A stretch of DNA of 64,000 nucleotides from Thiorhodovibrio litoralis (GTDB taxonomy: Bacteria; Pseudomonadota; Gammaproteobacteria; Chromatiales; Chromatiaceae), in assembly GCF_033954455.1 (NCBI RefSeq), contig NZ_CP121473.1, positions 3,086,501 to 3,150,500 on the forward strand, written 5' to 3'. A program made the translations under genes and the position numbers. The notes beneath the pieces were generated by a model, which saw only the letters and a list, made by a program, of their open reading frames with translations, was not told the origin of the DNA and did not search any database. The first letter of the stretch is position 1, and each line of letters begins with the position of its first letter. Below, piece by piece: positions 1-9,806 of the stretch.

Positions 1-477
1 CCCGCCCTTGCTGAACGCCATACGACAGCCACCAGCGGATAAGTCTGTAATCACTACCTCACGGCGCTGATCATTGCAGGCGACGCCCGCATTCAAGAAG
101 CACGGCACCCGCTCGTGCACGCGCAATTGTACGGATTTAACATCGTGTGGCCACTTTACAAACACTACCGAGGGATTCTCCAAAGTCCCCAAAATCGGTG
201 ACTTAAAGCCGTAGACATTGCCCTCGACAGCAAAGCGCATGACCACATCGGGCCAATTGTCGCGAATATCCTTAAAAATATCGCTCGGCGCCACCCGCAC
301 CATGAGCACCTCGCCCTCACTCACGCCAATAATCCGGCCCATCACGCGCTCTGAATCATTGGAAATCTGAATGGTCGCGCGAATCCCACAAGACACTTTG
401 AAATCCTGATTTCCCTTCTCGGACTCTGATGCACTTTCAAGCATCGCACTACTGTTGCGACGATCATGGGCAGTCAT
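1..477 (-). CDS. PilZ-domain c-di-GMP-binding protein (YcgR-like), 3' end outside window
   Basis: The frame is open from an ATG at 477 to the left edge (159 codons), so the C-terminus is missing. The N-terminal ~110 residues look like the YcgR-type flagellar-brake domain. They are followed by the two PilZ c-di-GMP-binding motifs: RxxxR (R119 and R123, in LRVHERVPC) and DxSxxG (residues 145-150, DLSAGG). Known members of this family bind c-di-GMP and slow flagellar or surface motility, or regulate exopolysaccharide machinery. The target here cannot be told from the window. The ribosome-binding site is weak. The gene is transcribed away from the divergent cusBA pair. Confidence 0.85.
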   Translation of the reverse strand, partial: MTAHDRRNSSAMLESASESEKGNQDFKVSCGIRATIQISNDSERVMGRIIGVSEGEVLMVRVAPSDIFKDIRDNWPDVVMRFAVEGNVYGFKSPILGTLENPSVVFVKWPHDVKSVQLRVHERVPCFLNAGVACNDQRREVVITDLSAGGCRMAFSKGG

Positions 478-776
478 AACCAGAAACCTATTGATAACCG
501 AATTATGTAAGAAAGCATGTCCTAGAATTCTACTTGAATCAGTCCGTGAATGGCAGACCTTCAATCACCCTTCGTCGTGATCGGCCACCGCTGAGGCGGT
601 CTGACCGCCCGCCCTTGTCCATCCTCTCAGCCCCCCTCATCTTATCGAGTCTATGTTTCCCGGCTTGTCCGGCGCTTTCGGCCTCGTGATCGACCTGAGA
701 AGAACCGATTGAACCTCAGGGACAGCCTCCCAGTTGGCAACAAGGCCGATAGGCCCTTTGAGCGCGGAGATTGAGC
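478..776. other. Divergent intergenic region between the PilZ gene and cusB
   Basis: About 300 bases without a supportable gene. It must hold the promoters for both flanking genes. A short perfect hairpin (GGCGGT, loop CTG, ACCGCC; 595-609) is visible but has no T-run, so it is not a typical terminator. A GGAG ribosome-binding site at 766-769 lies 7 nt before the chosen cusB start. No clear CueR- or CusR-type operator was recognised by eye. Confidence 0.5.
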
Positions 777-2132
777 ATGTTCCTATCACGAATCGAACCC
801 GTTACAGGCTTGGTTCTGACCTCATCAGCCCGCATGACCAGGGTGTTCCTCATCCTTTGGACTCCCCTTCTCTGGGGCGGCACCGGCGGCGTGGCAATCG
901 CGGCCCAATCGCCAGCGGACAGCACTGCCCCAAGCGAATCTCGGGCCGAGGCGCAAGACGACAGCCTGATCGAGCATGCGCGCAAGCATGCCGATCCGAA
1001 ATATGTCTGCCCCATGCATCCGCAGATCATCAAGAACGAACCCGGCACCTGCCCCATCTGCGGCATGGATCTGGTCGAGAAATGGCTCGACCCCATGACC
1101 GGCAAGCATCCGGAGGTAAGCCTGGCTTCTGCGGTGGTGCAAACGCTCGGGGTGCGCACGGCGGCGGCTGAGCGCGGCACCCTGTGGCGCTATATCCGCA
1201 CCCTCGGGCGCGTGACCTATGACGAGACGCGCCTTGCGCATGTGCATCCGCGCGCGCCGGGCTGGATCGAGGCGCTCGACCTGCGCGCCGAGGGCGAGCC
1301 GGTGAAACAGGGAGAGACGCTGGCGGAGCTCTATGCGCCGCAGATATTGTCCGCCCAGGTCGATTTTCTGCTCTCGCGCGAAGGCGGCGGCCAACGCCGC
1401 ATCAGCGCGGACAAGGCGCGCAATCTGCTGCGGCTGCTGGCGGTGCCGGACGATGTGATCGCCGCCATCGAGCGCGACGGCGAACCGCGCAACCGAGTTC
1501 CCATCCGCGCGCCCATGGACGGGATCGTCACCCACATCGCCGCGCGCGAGGGGATGTATGTCACCGAGGCCACCGAGATGTTTCGGGTGGCGGACTTAAG
1601 CCGCGTGTGGGTGATGGTCGATGTCTACGAGCACCAGATCGACTGGCTCAAGCCGGGCGCCGCAGCGGAGATGCGCGTGCCGGCGCGGCCTGGGCGGACA
1701 TGGAAAGGCAAGGTCGACTATCTCTACCCAGAGCTGGACCCAAACACCCGCACCCTGCGCGTGCGCTTAATCTTCGACAACCCGGACCTGAGCCTGAAGC
1801 CGAATATGTTCGCCGATGTGGAGATCTTTGGTGGGCCCAAGAAGGAGGTGCTCAAGATCCCAGCCGAGGCGTTGATCATGACCGGCGAGCGCGAGAGCGT
1901 GGTGCTGGCGCTCGGCGACGGACGCTTCCAGCCGGTCGACGTGGTCACCGGCATGCAGCGTGATGGCGCGGTGGAGATTCTCTCCGGCCTTGAGGCGGGC
2001 GATCGCGTCGTGACCTCCGGGCAGTTCCTGATCGACTCAGAATCCAACCTGCAGGCGAGCTTCCAGCGCCTGACTGGGCCCGAGCCCGATGCCGAAGGCG
2101 CGGCAGCGGCCGGCGGACATGGAGCCCACTAG
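777..2132 (+). CDS. cusB: Efflux RND periplasmic adaptor with N-terminal heavy-metal-binding domain (CusB family)
   Basis: Membrane-fusion protein linking an inner-membrane RND pump to an outer-membrane channel (451 aa from the ATG at 777). An N-terminal signal or anchor stretch (LILWTPLLWGG) ends near AIAA. It is followed by a heavy-metal-binding domain with the pattern YVCPMHPQ...CPICGMDLV (Cys 78, 92 and 95 from this start). Barrel-sandwich and beta-barrel adaptor domains fill the rest. The tail ends in Gly/His. ATG 777 is preferred over TTG 771 because GGAG at 766-769 is correctly spaced; ATG 834 would also leave a good signal peptide. The stop codon abuts the cusA start, so the two are surely co-transcribed. 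No cusC or cusF lies beside them. Confidence 0.88.
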   Translation: MFLSRIEPVTGLVLTSSARMTRVFLILWTPLLWGGTGGVAIAAQSPADSTAPSESRAEAQDDSLIEHARKHADPKYVCPMHPQIIKNEPGTCPICGMDLVEKWLDPMTGKHPEVSLASAVVQTLGVRTAAAERGTLWRYIRTLGRVTYDETRLAHVHPRAPGWIEALDLRAEGEPVKQGETLAELYAPQILSAQVDFLLSREGGGQRRISADKARNLLRLLAVPDDVIAAIERDGEPRNRVPIRAPMDGIVTHIAAREGMYVTEATEMFRVADLSRVWVMVDVYEHQIDWLKPGAAAEMRVPARPGRTWKGKVDYLYPELDPNTRTLRVRLIFDNPDLSLKPNMFADVEIFGGPKKEVLKIPAEALIMTGERESVVLALGDGRFQPVDVVTGMQRDGAVEILSGLEAGDRVVTSGQFLIDSESNLQASFQRLTGPEPDAEGAAAAGGHGAH

Positions 2133-5100
2133 ATGAAAGCGGTCATCGCCTGGTCGCTCAACAACCGCTTCCTGGTCCTGCTCGCCGCCCTGGCGCTGAC
2201 GGCCTGGGGCTTATATTCACTCGCGCGCACGCCGCTGGATGCCATTCCCGATCTGTCCGACGTGCAGGTGATCGTCAAGACCAGCTTTCCCGGCCAGGCG
2301 CCGCGCGTGGTCGAGGAGCAGGTCACCTACCCCATCACCACCACCATGCTGTCGGTACCGGGTGCCAAGGCGGTGCGCGGCTACAGCTTTTTCGGCGACA
2401 GCTATGTCTATGTGATCTTCGAGGACGGCACCGACCTCTACTGGGCGCGCGCCCGGGTGCTCGAGTATTTGAATCAGGCTGCGGCCGATCTGCCGGACGG
2501 CGTGCAACCGCGTCTCGGCCCGGATGCCACCGGCGTGGGTTGGATCTACAGCTATGCGCTGGTCGACCGCACCGGTCAGCATGATCTGGCCGAGCTGACC
2601 AGCCTGCAAAACTGGTTTTTGAAGTTCGAGCTGCAATCCCTGCCCGGCGTGGCCGAGGTCGCAACCGTCGGTGGCATGGTGCGCCAGTATCAGATTGTGG
2701 TCGACCCGGAGAAGCTGCGCGGCTTCGGCATCCCGCTGCGGCAGGTCATCACAGCGGTGCAGAACGCCAACCGCGATGTCGGCGGCTCGGTGCTGGAACT
2801 GGCCGAGGCCGAATACATGGTGCGCACGCGCGGCTATCTGCGCTCGCTTGAGGATATCGAGTTAATCCCAGTGCGCACCAGCCCCGAGGGCACCCCGGTG
2901 CTGCTGCGCGACATCGCCCGAGTGCAGATCGGCCCCGAGATGCGCCGGGTGGTGGCAGACCTCGACGGCAAGGGCGAGATCACCGGCGGCATTATCGTGA
3001 TGCGCTCGGGCGAGAATGCGCTGGCCACTATAGAGGCGGTCAAGAATCGGCTCGAGGCCCTGCGCGCGAGCTTGCCCGACGGGGTCGAGATCGTCGAGAC
3101 CTACGACCGCTCCGGGCTGATTCTGGGTGCGGTGGACAACCTCAAGACCAAGCTGATTGAGGAATTCATTGTCGTCGCTCTGGTGTGCATCGCCTTTTTG
3201 TTCCATCTGCGCTCGGCGCTGGTGGTCATCATCAGCCTGCCGCTCGGCATTCTGGCGGCCTTCGTCATCATGCAACACCAGGGCATCAACGCCAACATCA
3301 TGTCCTTAGGCGGCATTGCCATTGCCATCGGCGCCATGGTGGACGCGGCCATTGTGATGATCGAGAACGCCCACAAGCATCTTGAGCGTTGGGAGGTCGC
3401 GCATGGCGAGCGCCCGCGCGGCGAGGACCATTGGCGGGTGATCGGCGAAGCCGCGGCCGAGGTCGGCCCGGCGCTCTTCTTCAGCCTGCTGATCATCACC
3501 CTGAGCTTTCTGCCGGTCTTTACCCTGCAAGCTCAGGAAGGGCGGCTGTTCAGCCCGCTCGCCTTCACCAAGACCTATGCCATGGCCGCTGCGGCCGGGC
3601 TTGCGGTCACCCTGGTGCCGGTGCTGATGGGCTATCTGGTGCGCGGGCGCATCCCGAGTGAGACTGCCAATCCGCTCAACCGTGGGCTCATCTGGCTCTA
3701 TCGCCCCGGCCTGCGCGCGGTGCTGCGCTGGCCGAAGCTGACCATCGGCGTCGCACTGCTGGCGGTCTTAAGCGCCGCTTGGCCGCTGAAACACATCGGC
3801 ACCGAGTTCATGCCCGATCTCTATGAAGGCGACCTGATGTACATGCCGACCACCCTGCCGGGCATTTCCATCGGCAAGGCGCGGCAGCTGTTGCAGCAGA
3901 CCGATCGGCTGATCGCCAGCCTGCCCGAGGTCGAGCGTGTCTTCGGCAAGATCGGTCGCGCCGATACCGCCACCGACCCGGCACCGCTGACCATGATCGA
4001 GACCCTGATTCAGCTCAAGCCCATGTCCGAGTGGCGTGACGGCATGACGTTGGACAAGCTGATCGACGAGCTGGACGCGACTGTCGACCTACCCGGCGTG
4101 ACCAACGCCTGGGTCATGCCGATCAAAACCCGCATCGACATGCTGGCGACCGGCATCAAGACCCCGGTGGGCGTCAAGATCGCCGGTCCTGATCTGTCCG
4201 AGATCGAACGCATCGGCACCCAGGTCGAGCGTGCGGTGATGCAGGTGGATGGCACCACCTCGGCCTTCTCGGAGCGAGTCGCCGGTGGGCGCTATATCGA
4301 GATTCGCCCGGACCGGCTCGCCGCCGCGCGGGTGGGGCTGAATGTCAGCGACATCAATGATCTGGTTGCCGCCGCTATCGGTGGCATCAATGTCAGCCGC
4401 AGTGTGGAGGGACTGGAGCGCTATCCGATCAACATCCGCTTCCCGCGCGAGCAGCGCGACGATCTGCAAAAGCTGCGCGAGTTGCCCATCGTCACGCCTA
4501 GCGGCGCCCAGATTCCGCTCGAGCAGGTCGCCGAGGTGGTGATCACCGACGGCGCGCCCATGCTGAAGAGCGAGAACGCGCGCTTGAACGGCTGGACTTT
4601 CGTCGATATCCGCGGCCGCGACCTCGGGCGCTGGATCAGCGAGGCCAAGCAGGTGGTGGCCGAGCAGGTTGCGCTGCCGCCCGGCTATTCGCTCACCTGG
4701 TCCGGCCAGTATGAGTACATGCAGCGCGCCCAGGAGCGCCTGACCCTGGTGGTGCCGCTGACGCTGCTGATCATCTTCGTGCTGCTGTATCTGACCTTTG
4801 GCCGCGTATCAGAGGCGCTGCTGGTGATGCTGTCGCTGCCCTTCGCGCTGGTCGGTGGCCTGTGGTTGATCCATCTGCTCGACTACAACCTGTCGATTGC
4901 CGTCGCCGTCGGCTTCATCGCGCTCGCTGGTGTGGCGGTGGAGTTCGGCGTCATCATGCTGGTCTACCTCGACAACGCCCTGGCCGACGCCCGCCGCGCC
5001 GGAACTCTGGCAAGCGAGCAAGACCTGAAAGCCGCCATCGAGGAAGGCGCGGTGCTTCGCATTCGCCCCAAAGCCATGACGGTCGCGACCATCTTTGCAG

Positions 5101-5255
5101 GACTCTTGCCCATCATGCTCCAGGGCGGCGTCGGCTCAGAGGTTATGCGCCCCATCGCCGCCCCCATGGTCGGCGGTATGGTCACCGCGCCGCTGTTGAG
5201 TCTGTTCGTGCTGCCGGCGATATATTTGCTGTGGCGGCGGGCTGCGGTGCACTGA
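2133..5255 (+). CDS. cusA: Heavy-metal efflux RND permease, Cu(I)/Ag(I) type (CusA family)
   Basis: Inner-membrane trimeric RND pump of the HME subfamily, 1040 aa (the usual length), starting directly after cusB. Hallmarks are the TM1 start, the loop [13 protein letters not shown], the TM4 segment [13 protein letters not shown] and the C-terminal TM bundle. Methionines at residues 571 ([10 protein letters not shown]), 621 (PLTMIET) and 670 (RIDMLATG) sit at the same spacing as the three cleft methionines of E. coli CusA (573, 623, 672 from memory). This favours Cu(I)/Ag(I) over Zn/Co/Cd export. The outer-membrane partner must be encoded elsewhere. A CzcA-type specificity is the alternative. 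Confidence 0.88.
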   Translation: MKAVIAWSLNNRFLVLLAALALTAWGLYSLARTPLDAIPDLSDVQVIVKTSFPGQAPRVVEEQVTYPITTTMLSVPGAKAVRGYSFFGDSYVYVIFEDGTDLYWARARVLEYLNQAAADLPDGVQPRLGPDATGVGWIYSYALVDRTGQHDLAELTSLQNWFLKFELQSLPGVAEVATVGGMVRQYQIVVDPEKLRGFGIPLRQVITAVQNANRDVGGSVLELAEAEYMVRTRGYLRSLEDIELIPVRTSPEGTPVLLRDIARVQIGPEMRRVVADLDGKGEITGGIIVMRSGENALATIEAVKNRLEALRASLPDGVEIVETYDRSGLILGAVDNLKTKLIEEFIVVALVCIAFLFHLRSALVVIISLPLGILAAFVIMQHQGINANIMSLGGIAIAIGAMVDAAIVMIENAHKHLERWEVAHGERPRGEDHWRVIGEAAAEVGPALFFSLLIITLSFLPVFTLQAQEGRLFSPLAFTKTYAMAAAAGLAVTLVPVLMGYLVRGRIPSETANPLNRGLIWLYRPGLRAVLRWPKLTIGVALLAVLSAAWPLKHIGTEFMPDLYEGDLMYMPTTLPGISIGKARQLLQQTDRLIASLPEVERVFGKIGRADTATDPAPLTMIETLIQLKPMSEWRDGMTLDKLIDELDATVDLPGVTNAWVMPIKTRIDMLATGIKTPVGVKIAGPDLSEIERIGTQVERAVMQVDGTTSAFSERVAGGRYIEIRPDRLAAARVGLNVSDINDLVAAAIGGINVSRSVEGLERYPINIRFPREQRDDLQKLRELPIVTPSGAQIPLEQVAEVVITDGAPMLKSENARLNGWTFVDIRGRDLGRWISEAKQVVAEQVALPPGYSLTWSGQYEYMQRAQERLTLVVPLTLLIIFVLLYLTFGRVSEALLVMLSLPFALVGGLWLIHLLDYNLSIAVAVGFIALAGVAVEFGVIMLVYLDNALADARRAGTLASEQDLKAAIEEGAVLRIRPKAMTVATIFAGLLPIMLQGGVGSEVMRPIAAPMVGGMVTAPLLSLFVLPAIYLLWRRAAVH

Positions 5256-5371
5256 AGTCTGCCGAGACGCACGCAAGAAAGGATAAAACTTACCTGGCGA
5301 CGCCACACCGGGAAGTGCCGAGAGATGTCAAAGCGGTGAACGGCGGCATCTGGGCTCGAGACAGGCAGAGG

Positions 5372-6583
5372 TCAGGACTTCAGCAGGAAAAACAGCCCCA
5401 ATGCCGACGCGACGAGCAACACCAATGCCAACGCAAGCAGGATGGGGCCTCGCCATGCCGGCCTTGGCTGGTGTGTTGAATTTGCTCCGGATCGTGGATT
5501 TTCATCCTGTGGTTCCCAAGGCACTGATACTGGGCCGAAAGTCTGGTCACCGACCTTGGCCTGAGACATGTCGGGGGCCATTTCCGCATCCCCTTCATCC
5601 AGACCTATCGCCGTATCCAACTGAGTAATCGCCTCAGTATCCATGCCCCAGGTTGAACCGGAGCGCGGTTTGATATCGACGGGCTTAGCTGCGCGCAAAC
5701 CGGCGGCGGCGGGGGTACTTGGCGTGACACCAAAAAGCTTCAGCCAGGCGGCAATGCTTTGCGGCCGTTCTGCCGTCTCCAGCTCGAGCCCGGCGCCGAG
5801 TGCATTCAGAAATTGCTCGCTACAGCGGTCCAACAGCGGCGTCTGCCAGCCATCCGGCAACGGACGTTGCATCGGCGGTTGACCGGTCAGGGCGTAATAC
5901 CAGGTGGCGGCCATGCCATAGATATCGGTCCAGGGACCAACCTCGCCATGCAGAACCTGCTCGGGTGCTGCAAACTGGGGGGTTATCTGGCGGATGACGG
6001 TCTTTTCGCTGTCGGGATGCACCCAGCGCGCGGCACCGAAGTCGATCAGCAATGGGCTGCCGTCGTCGCGCAGCAGGATGTTGCTCGGCTTGATGTCGCG
6101 ATGCCAGATTTGGCGGGCATGGGCGTGCGCCAAGCCGTCGAGCAGCGGGAACAGCCAGCCGCTGACACGCTCCTCCTCGAGCTTGGGCTTGCGCGCCAGA
6201 AAGTCCCCGAGGGTATTCGATGCCTCGTACACCATGCACAGGTAGACAGTGCCATTTTCTTGGAAGGCATCAGCGATGATGACCAGGTTCGGGTGCGGAC
6301 GCGGGCGCGCCAATTCCTGCAGCATGCGGCTTTCCTGCAGGAACTTTTTGCGCAGATGCTCGAACTGTGCCTCCTTGCCTGGCAGCGGAGCCACCTGCCC
6401 ATCGTCCGCGCGGGAGGCCAGATCGCGCGGCACAAACTCCTTGACGACATAGGTGGCGCCCAACAGGCTGTGATCGGCCAGATAGACCACACCAGAGCCA
6501 CCGCCACCGAGATGCTCGCGTATCGTCAGCTCGCGCAACTGCGTGCCAGGCGCCAGCACCTTCCCCGAGGTATTTCGCCCCAT
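5372..6583 (-). CDS. Membrane-anchored serine/threonine protein kinase
   Basis: Hanks-type kinase, 403 aa from ATG 6583, chosen because AGG of AGGTGAAGGGG lies 8 nt upstream. The frame stays open to a GTG at 6673. The kinase domain is complete: glycine-rich loop GGGGSG (26-31), ATP-binding Lys in YVVKEF (K48), HRDIKPSN (catalytic D163), DFG (181-183) and an APE-like FAAPEQ. After a ~100-residue linker the protein ends in one transmembrane helix (LLALALVLLVASALGLFFLL), so the kinase should face the cytoplasm as a C-tail-anchored protein. No PASTA, WD40 or other sensor domain is present. No phosphatase or FHA gene is adjacent, so the substrate is unknown. Confidence 0.9.
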   Translation of the reverse strand: MGRNTSGKVLAPGTQLRELTIREHLGGGGSGVVYLADHSLLGATYVVKEFVPRDLASRADDGQVAPLPGKEAQFEHLRKKFLQESRMLQELARPRPHPNLVIIADAFQENGTVYLCMVYEASNTLGDFLARKPKLEEERVSGWLFPLLDGLAHAHARQIWHRDIKPSNILLRDDGSPLLIDFGAARWVHPDSEKTVIRQITPQFAAPEQVLHGEVGPWTDIYGMAATWYYALTGQPPMQRPLPDGWQTPLLDRCSEQFLNALGAGLELETAERPQSIAAWLKLFGVTPSTPAAAGLRAAKPVDIKPRSGSTWGMDTEAITQLDTAIGLDEGDAEMAPDMSQAKVGDQTFGPVSVPWEPQDENPRSGANSTHQPRPAWRGPILLALALVLLVASALGLFFLLKS

Positions 6584-6700
6584 CCCCTTCACCTGTGTCG
6601 AGATCATTCCGGGCCGCGACAATAGCATGAAAAAGCGTCGCCCGGGCACAGTAAAGCCGGCCGGTGCTCGCACCCCGCGCCCGCGAGAACTCCCGCGCGC

Positions 6701-8020
6701 TCAGGCCCGCACCAGCATGGGGCCACTGCGCAGTCGCACGCCCAGGCAGGCAAAAAACAGCAGGATGTTGATCACGCCAACCACCACGAAGGGCGCGCGC
6801 GGATCAACGGCGTCGAACAGATAGCCGCCCGCAAGCGTGATCAACAGAATGCCAATGGCACCGGAAATGTTGAAGGCTGCGAGGACTGAGCCACGTTTCT
6901 CGCGCGGTGCCTCCTGACCGATCAGCGACTGACCACCCAGAAACACGCTGATCTGCCCGATGCCGAGCAGGATATAGAAAATCAGTCCATGGCTGGCCAG
7001 TGGATCATCAAGCAGCAATAGGGACAGATTACCGATGGCCGCCAGTACCATGCAAAGCGCCAGCGCGCTGACGCGGTCGATACGGTCCATCAGCGGACCA
7101 AGAATGGGTGCCCAGACCAGCGCCGCGATCTGCGCGATGACAAAAATCAGGGTGCCGTTCTTCACCGCCTCGCCGGCATCCATGCCTGCTGCCTTGCCGG
7201 CCAGGGTGCCCCACAGAATGAGAAAGGTCGCATTCACCGACTGATCCCCGCGAGCGATAAAGGCCGCCAGATAGGCCACAGCCACGCGCGGACTGCGTGC
7301 CGCCGCAAAGCCGCTCTTGAACAGAGTGCTAACGGTCGGGCGTTCCTGCTGCAGAATCGGGATACCGGGCTTTAGCCCCAGCATCACCAGCACCGCGGCC
7401 AGCACGCACAGCCCCGCGACCATAAAATGCGTCAGCTGCCCGGCTTGATCGCCGCTGAAGCCCTTGGCGATCAGCGCCTCCGGCACAGCACCAAAACCCT
7501 GGTTGGTAAAGACAATGCCCAGTCCGCTCAGCACGCCGATCAGCGCGACCAGCTTGCCGCGCGAGGCCTCGGCAGGATAGTCCACCAGCACCGTCGACAG
7601 GGCGCCCGCCACAGCCACGACGCCAAGCCCGTAGATGACGCGATAGTAGTAAAGCTCCCCGACCGAGTGCGCCAGTGGATAGAGCACATAGGTCAGCCCC
7701 AGCAGCAGAAAACCGACGGCGTAGATCGACCGCCGGCCGATGCGGTCGATCAAAATGCCCGCCGGCAGGAAGCACAGCAGGGTGACGATTTCGGTCAGGA
7801 ACACCAGATTGCCGCTGATGCCACCCTGCTCCGACTCGGGGATCCCCAGGTGCTCATTGAGGATATAGGTCTGGCCGATGGCGATGAAGGTCATCAGCCC
7901 AATGGACAGAAAGCCGACGCCAAGAAAACTCCAACCGTGACGCGGCAGCACACCGGGAGCGAGCTGAATGGGGCCGATGTGGTAGGTATGAAGGTCGTTC
8001 ATCTGTGCAAAATCATCCAT
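6701..8020 (-). CDS. Major facilitator superfamily transporter
   Basis: Polytopic inner-membrane protein of 439 aa with about 12 hydrophobic segments and the MFS loop 2-3 signature (GILIDRIGRRSIYAVGF). Substrate unknown; no close match to a named subfamily was recognised. The frame runs upstream to 8146, but ATG 8020 (MDDFAQMND) is preferred because it overlaps the stop codon of the upstream membrane-protein gene as TGATG, a classic translational-coupling arrangement. The kinase gene lies 117 bp downstream on the same strand and may share the transcript. Confidence 0.85.
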   Translation of the reverse strand: MDDFAQMNDLHTYHIGPIQLAPGVLPRHGWSFLGVGFLSIGLMTFIAIGQTYILNEHLGIPESEQGGISGNLVFLTEIVTLLCFLPAGILIDRIGRRSIYAVGFLLLGLTYVLYPLAHSVGELYYYRVIYGLGVVAVAGALSTVLVDYPAEASRGKLVALIGVLSGLGIVFTNQGFGAVPEALIAKGFSGDQAGQLTHFMVAGLCVLAAVLVMLGLKPGIPILQQERPTVSTLFKSGFAAARSPRVAVAYLAAFIARGDQSVNATFLILWGTLAGKAAGMDAGEAVKNGTLIFVIAQIAALVWAPILGPLMDRIDRVSALALCMVLAAIGNLSLLLLDDPLASHGLIFYILLGIGQISVFLGGQSLIGQEAPREKRGSVLAAFNISGAIGILLITLAGGYLFDAVDPRAPFVVVGVINILLFFACLGVRLRSGPMLVRA

Positions 8021-8493
8021 CAACTCGCGAAATCCGGGCGAAGCAGCAGCAAGAGTAACAGACTCGCCGCACCCAAAACGACAGCATAGAGCCGTTCGCC
8101 ACCCAAGAGCGCATAAACAAAGCCCAGTACCATAGGCAACTCGCACACTGCCCAGGCGATGACCGAAAGTCCGATCTCACGGCCCGCATCCGACTCGGCA
8201 TGCAACGAGCCAGCTGATCTCTTCGCTGCCGTGGCGCGCGCGATAGGGTCAGCGCGATTCTCCCCATCCCAGCGCGCGCGGGTCGTCAACCAGCGGCCGA
8301 TCAGCAACGCCAGCGGCAGCGACACCAGTGCGGCGATCAGCAAGGGTTGCTGCACCCCAGGCACTGGCTCGACGGCAGCGAATCCGGGCAACACCCAGGC
8401 CAACACCGTCAACACCACGACAGAGTTGATCTGCGCCAACCACAGAATCAGCTGCCGCCGCGACGGGCTCAGGCTGTTTTTTGTCTTGTTCAT
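8020..8493 (-). CDS. Hypothetical four-helix inner-membrane protein
   Basis: 157 aa from ATG 8493, which has GGGGAG 8 nt upstream (a TTG at 8499 is also in frame). A short Lys/Ser-rich N-terminus is followed by two hydrophobic helices, a polar cytoplasmic-type loop (about 60 residues, rich in Ala and Arg) and two more helices (PMVLGFVYALLGG and VVLGAASLLLLLLL). I do not recognise the family. Its stop overlaps the MFS start, so the two products are probably made together and may act together, for example as an accessory subunit. That role is inference from gene order only. Confidence 0.75.
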   Translation of the reverse strand: MNKTKNSLSPSRRQLILWLAQINSVVVLTVLAWVLPGFAAVEPVPGVQQPLLIAALVSLPLALLIGRWLTTRARWDGENRADPIARATAAKRSAGSLHAESDAGREIGLSVIAWAVCELPMVLGFVYALLGGERLYAVVLGAASLLLLLLLRPDFAS

Positions 8494-8640
8494 CGCCAAA
8501 TCTCCCCAAAATCAGCAAAAGAGTCGTTAACGAGTGGGACAACAACACAATCGCTGCATCGTTGCTGATTGCAACATGATCAGGTCGCAATATGATCAGG
8601 TCGTTACTTCATCAGCTCGCTATATCATCAGGAACGCATC

Positions 8641-8964
8641 ATGGCCGCTGTCGATCAATTTCTCACCATGCTTGAGCGCGGGCAGGACTCCGCGCTGCTG
8701 CGCTTCAGCCTGGGCAACGAATATCTCAAGATGGATGCGCCGGAACAAGCCGCCGAGCATCTCGCCGAGGCCGTCGCGCAAGACCCAAGCTACTCCGCCG
8801 CTTGGAAACTCTACGGCAAGGCGCTTGCCGCGCTTGGTGAGTACCAGCGTGCCATCGAGGTACTCGACCAGGGCATTGCCCGGGCTGAAGAGAAAGGCGA
8901 TGCCCAGGCCGTCAAGGAAATGCGCGTGTTCCGCAAGCGGGCCGCCGCGGCATTGTCGCAATAG
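8641..8964 (+). CDS. Small tetratricopeptide-repeat protein
   Basis: 107-aa soluble protein made almost entirely of TPR-like helical repeats. One repeat covers LRFSLGNEYLKMDAPEQAAEHLAEAV and the next SAAWKLYGKALAALGEYQRAIEVL, with the typical A/G-W-L-G-F-Y-A-P spacing. A charged C-terminal helix follows (KEMRVFRKRAAAA). AGGAA lies upstream at good spacing. Proteins of this size and shape occur widely in gammaproteobacteria without an assigned role; TPRs mediate protein-protein contact. Transcribed alone, divergent from the MFS operon. Confidence 0.85.
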   Translation: MAAVDQFLTMLERGQDSALLRFSLGNEYLKMDAPEQAAEHLAEAVAQDPSYSAAWKLYGKALAALGEYQRAIEVLDQGIARAEEKGDAQAVKEMRVFRKRAAAALSQ

Positions 8965-9166
8965 CCTCCCGAGCAACCGCTGTTTCGTGGCCATTGCAGG
9001 CACCGCGCGCTCGCGGGTGAAATCGCCTCGAAACCCGTGCTGGCAATGTTAGAATCCCGCTTCGTAGCGACAAGTTGCACGCAAAATTCTGCCCACCACC
9101 GGCGCATGCAGACCAACAGAGCCTAAAGACCAAGAGCGCCTGCACGCCGCCAAAAGAGGAAAATCC

Positions 9167-9337
9167 ATGTCGGCACTAATAATGATTCTTTTCTGGGTCA
9201 CCGTTGGCATGTTCATCGGCTGGAATGTCCCACAGCCTGACTGGGCCAAACAGGCTCAACATCAGCTGATGCAACTGATTGCCCAGATTACCGGAAAAGA
9301 CCAGCACAATGGCCCGCCACCGCCAGGCTCGCACTGA
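9167..9337 (+). CDS. Small single-pass membrane protein, function unknown
   Basis: A 56-codon frame with a strong AGAGGA ribosome-binding site 8 nt before the ATG. It encodes an N-terminal transmembrane helix (LIMILFWVTVGMFIGW) followed by a polar, Gln-rich tail (PQPDWAKQAQHQLMQLIAQI) that could form an amphipathic helix, and a Pro-rich end. The ribosome-binding site, membrane-helix composition and clean position between two genes support a real gene. I do not recognise a family. It lies 140 bp before lptM on the same strand. Confidence 0.6.
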   Translation: MSALIMILFWVTVGMFIGWNVPQPDWAKQAQHQLMQLIAQITGKDQHNGPPPPGSH

Positions 9338-9478
9338 CGGACGCCAACCGTTTCGCGCGATTTTCATCATCCCAGCCTGCAGGTGCAACCAAATTCGCCG
9401 CATCGCCCCAAGCCGCCGGCTCGCCTCGTCAGATTCTCGCTTAGTCACAGCTTGCTCAGTCAAATCTCGCCTGGCCAC

Positions 9479-9796
9479 ATGAAGACCATCACACCACCGC
9501 GCGCGTATCGCTTTTCACCATCCAAGGCGGCGATGCACGCGGGTCTTTTTCTGTTGTTTGCGTTCTCTCTTGCGGCCTGCGGCCAAAAAGGCGATCTCTA
9601 TCTGCCCGACCCAAAACCTGCTAAGCCCGGGGCAGCCGTGACCGACGGCCAGTCCTCCGACCAAGCCCAGCAGTCGCAGCTAGACCCTGTTGGACCGACT
9701 GAGTCGGGCGAAAGCTTGCAGGACATCGACACAATCGAAGACGCCTCGTCAGACGGCGTCATTCCCGCACCCATGCCGGATATGTCCGGCAACTGA
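9479..9796 (+). CDS. lptM: LPS-assembly-associated lipoprotein LptM (YifL-like)
   Basis: Small lipoprotein whose signal peptide (HAGLFLLFAFSLAACG) ends in a lipobox LAAC directly followed by the family signature CGQKGDLYLP. LptM is known to help LptD form its correct disulfides in the outer-membrane LPS translocon. This version is 105 aa, longer than E. coli YifL (~67 aa), because of an acidic, Gln/Ser-rich tail. ATG 9479 is chosen; an internal ATG at 9533 would give a more compact signal peptide. As in most proteobacteria it directly precedes lysA (10-bp gap), and the window also carries lptD at 14 kb. Confidence 0.88.
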   Translation: MKTITPPRAYRFSPSKAAMHAGLFLLFAFSLAACGQKGDLYLPDPKPAKPGAAVTDGQSSDQAQQSQLDPVGPTESGESLQDIDTIEDASSDGVIPAPMPDMSGN

Positions 9797-9806
9797 TTCG
9801 CACACG

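Noticed and set aside
595-609. Terminator between the PilZ gene and cusB
   Set aside because: Perfect 6-bp stem but no T-run on either strand, and the two genes are divergent, so no terminator is expected there.
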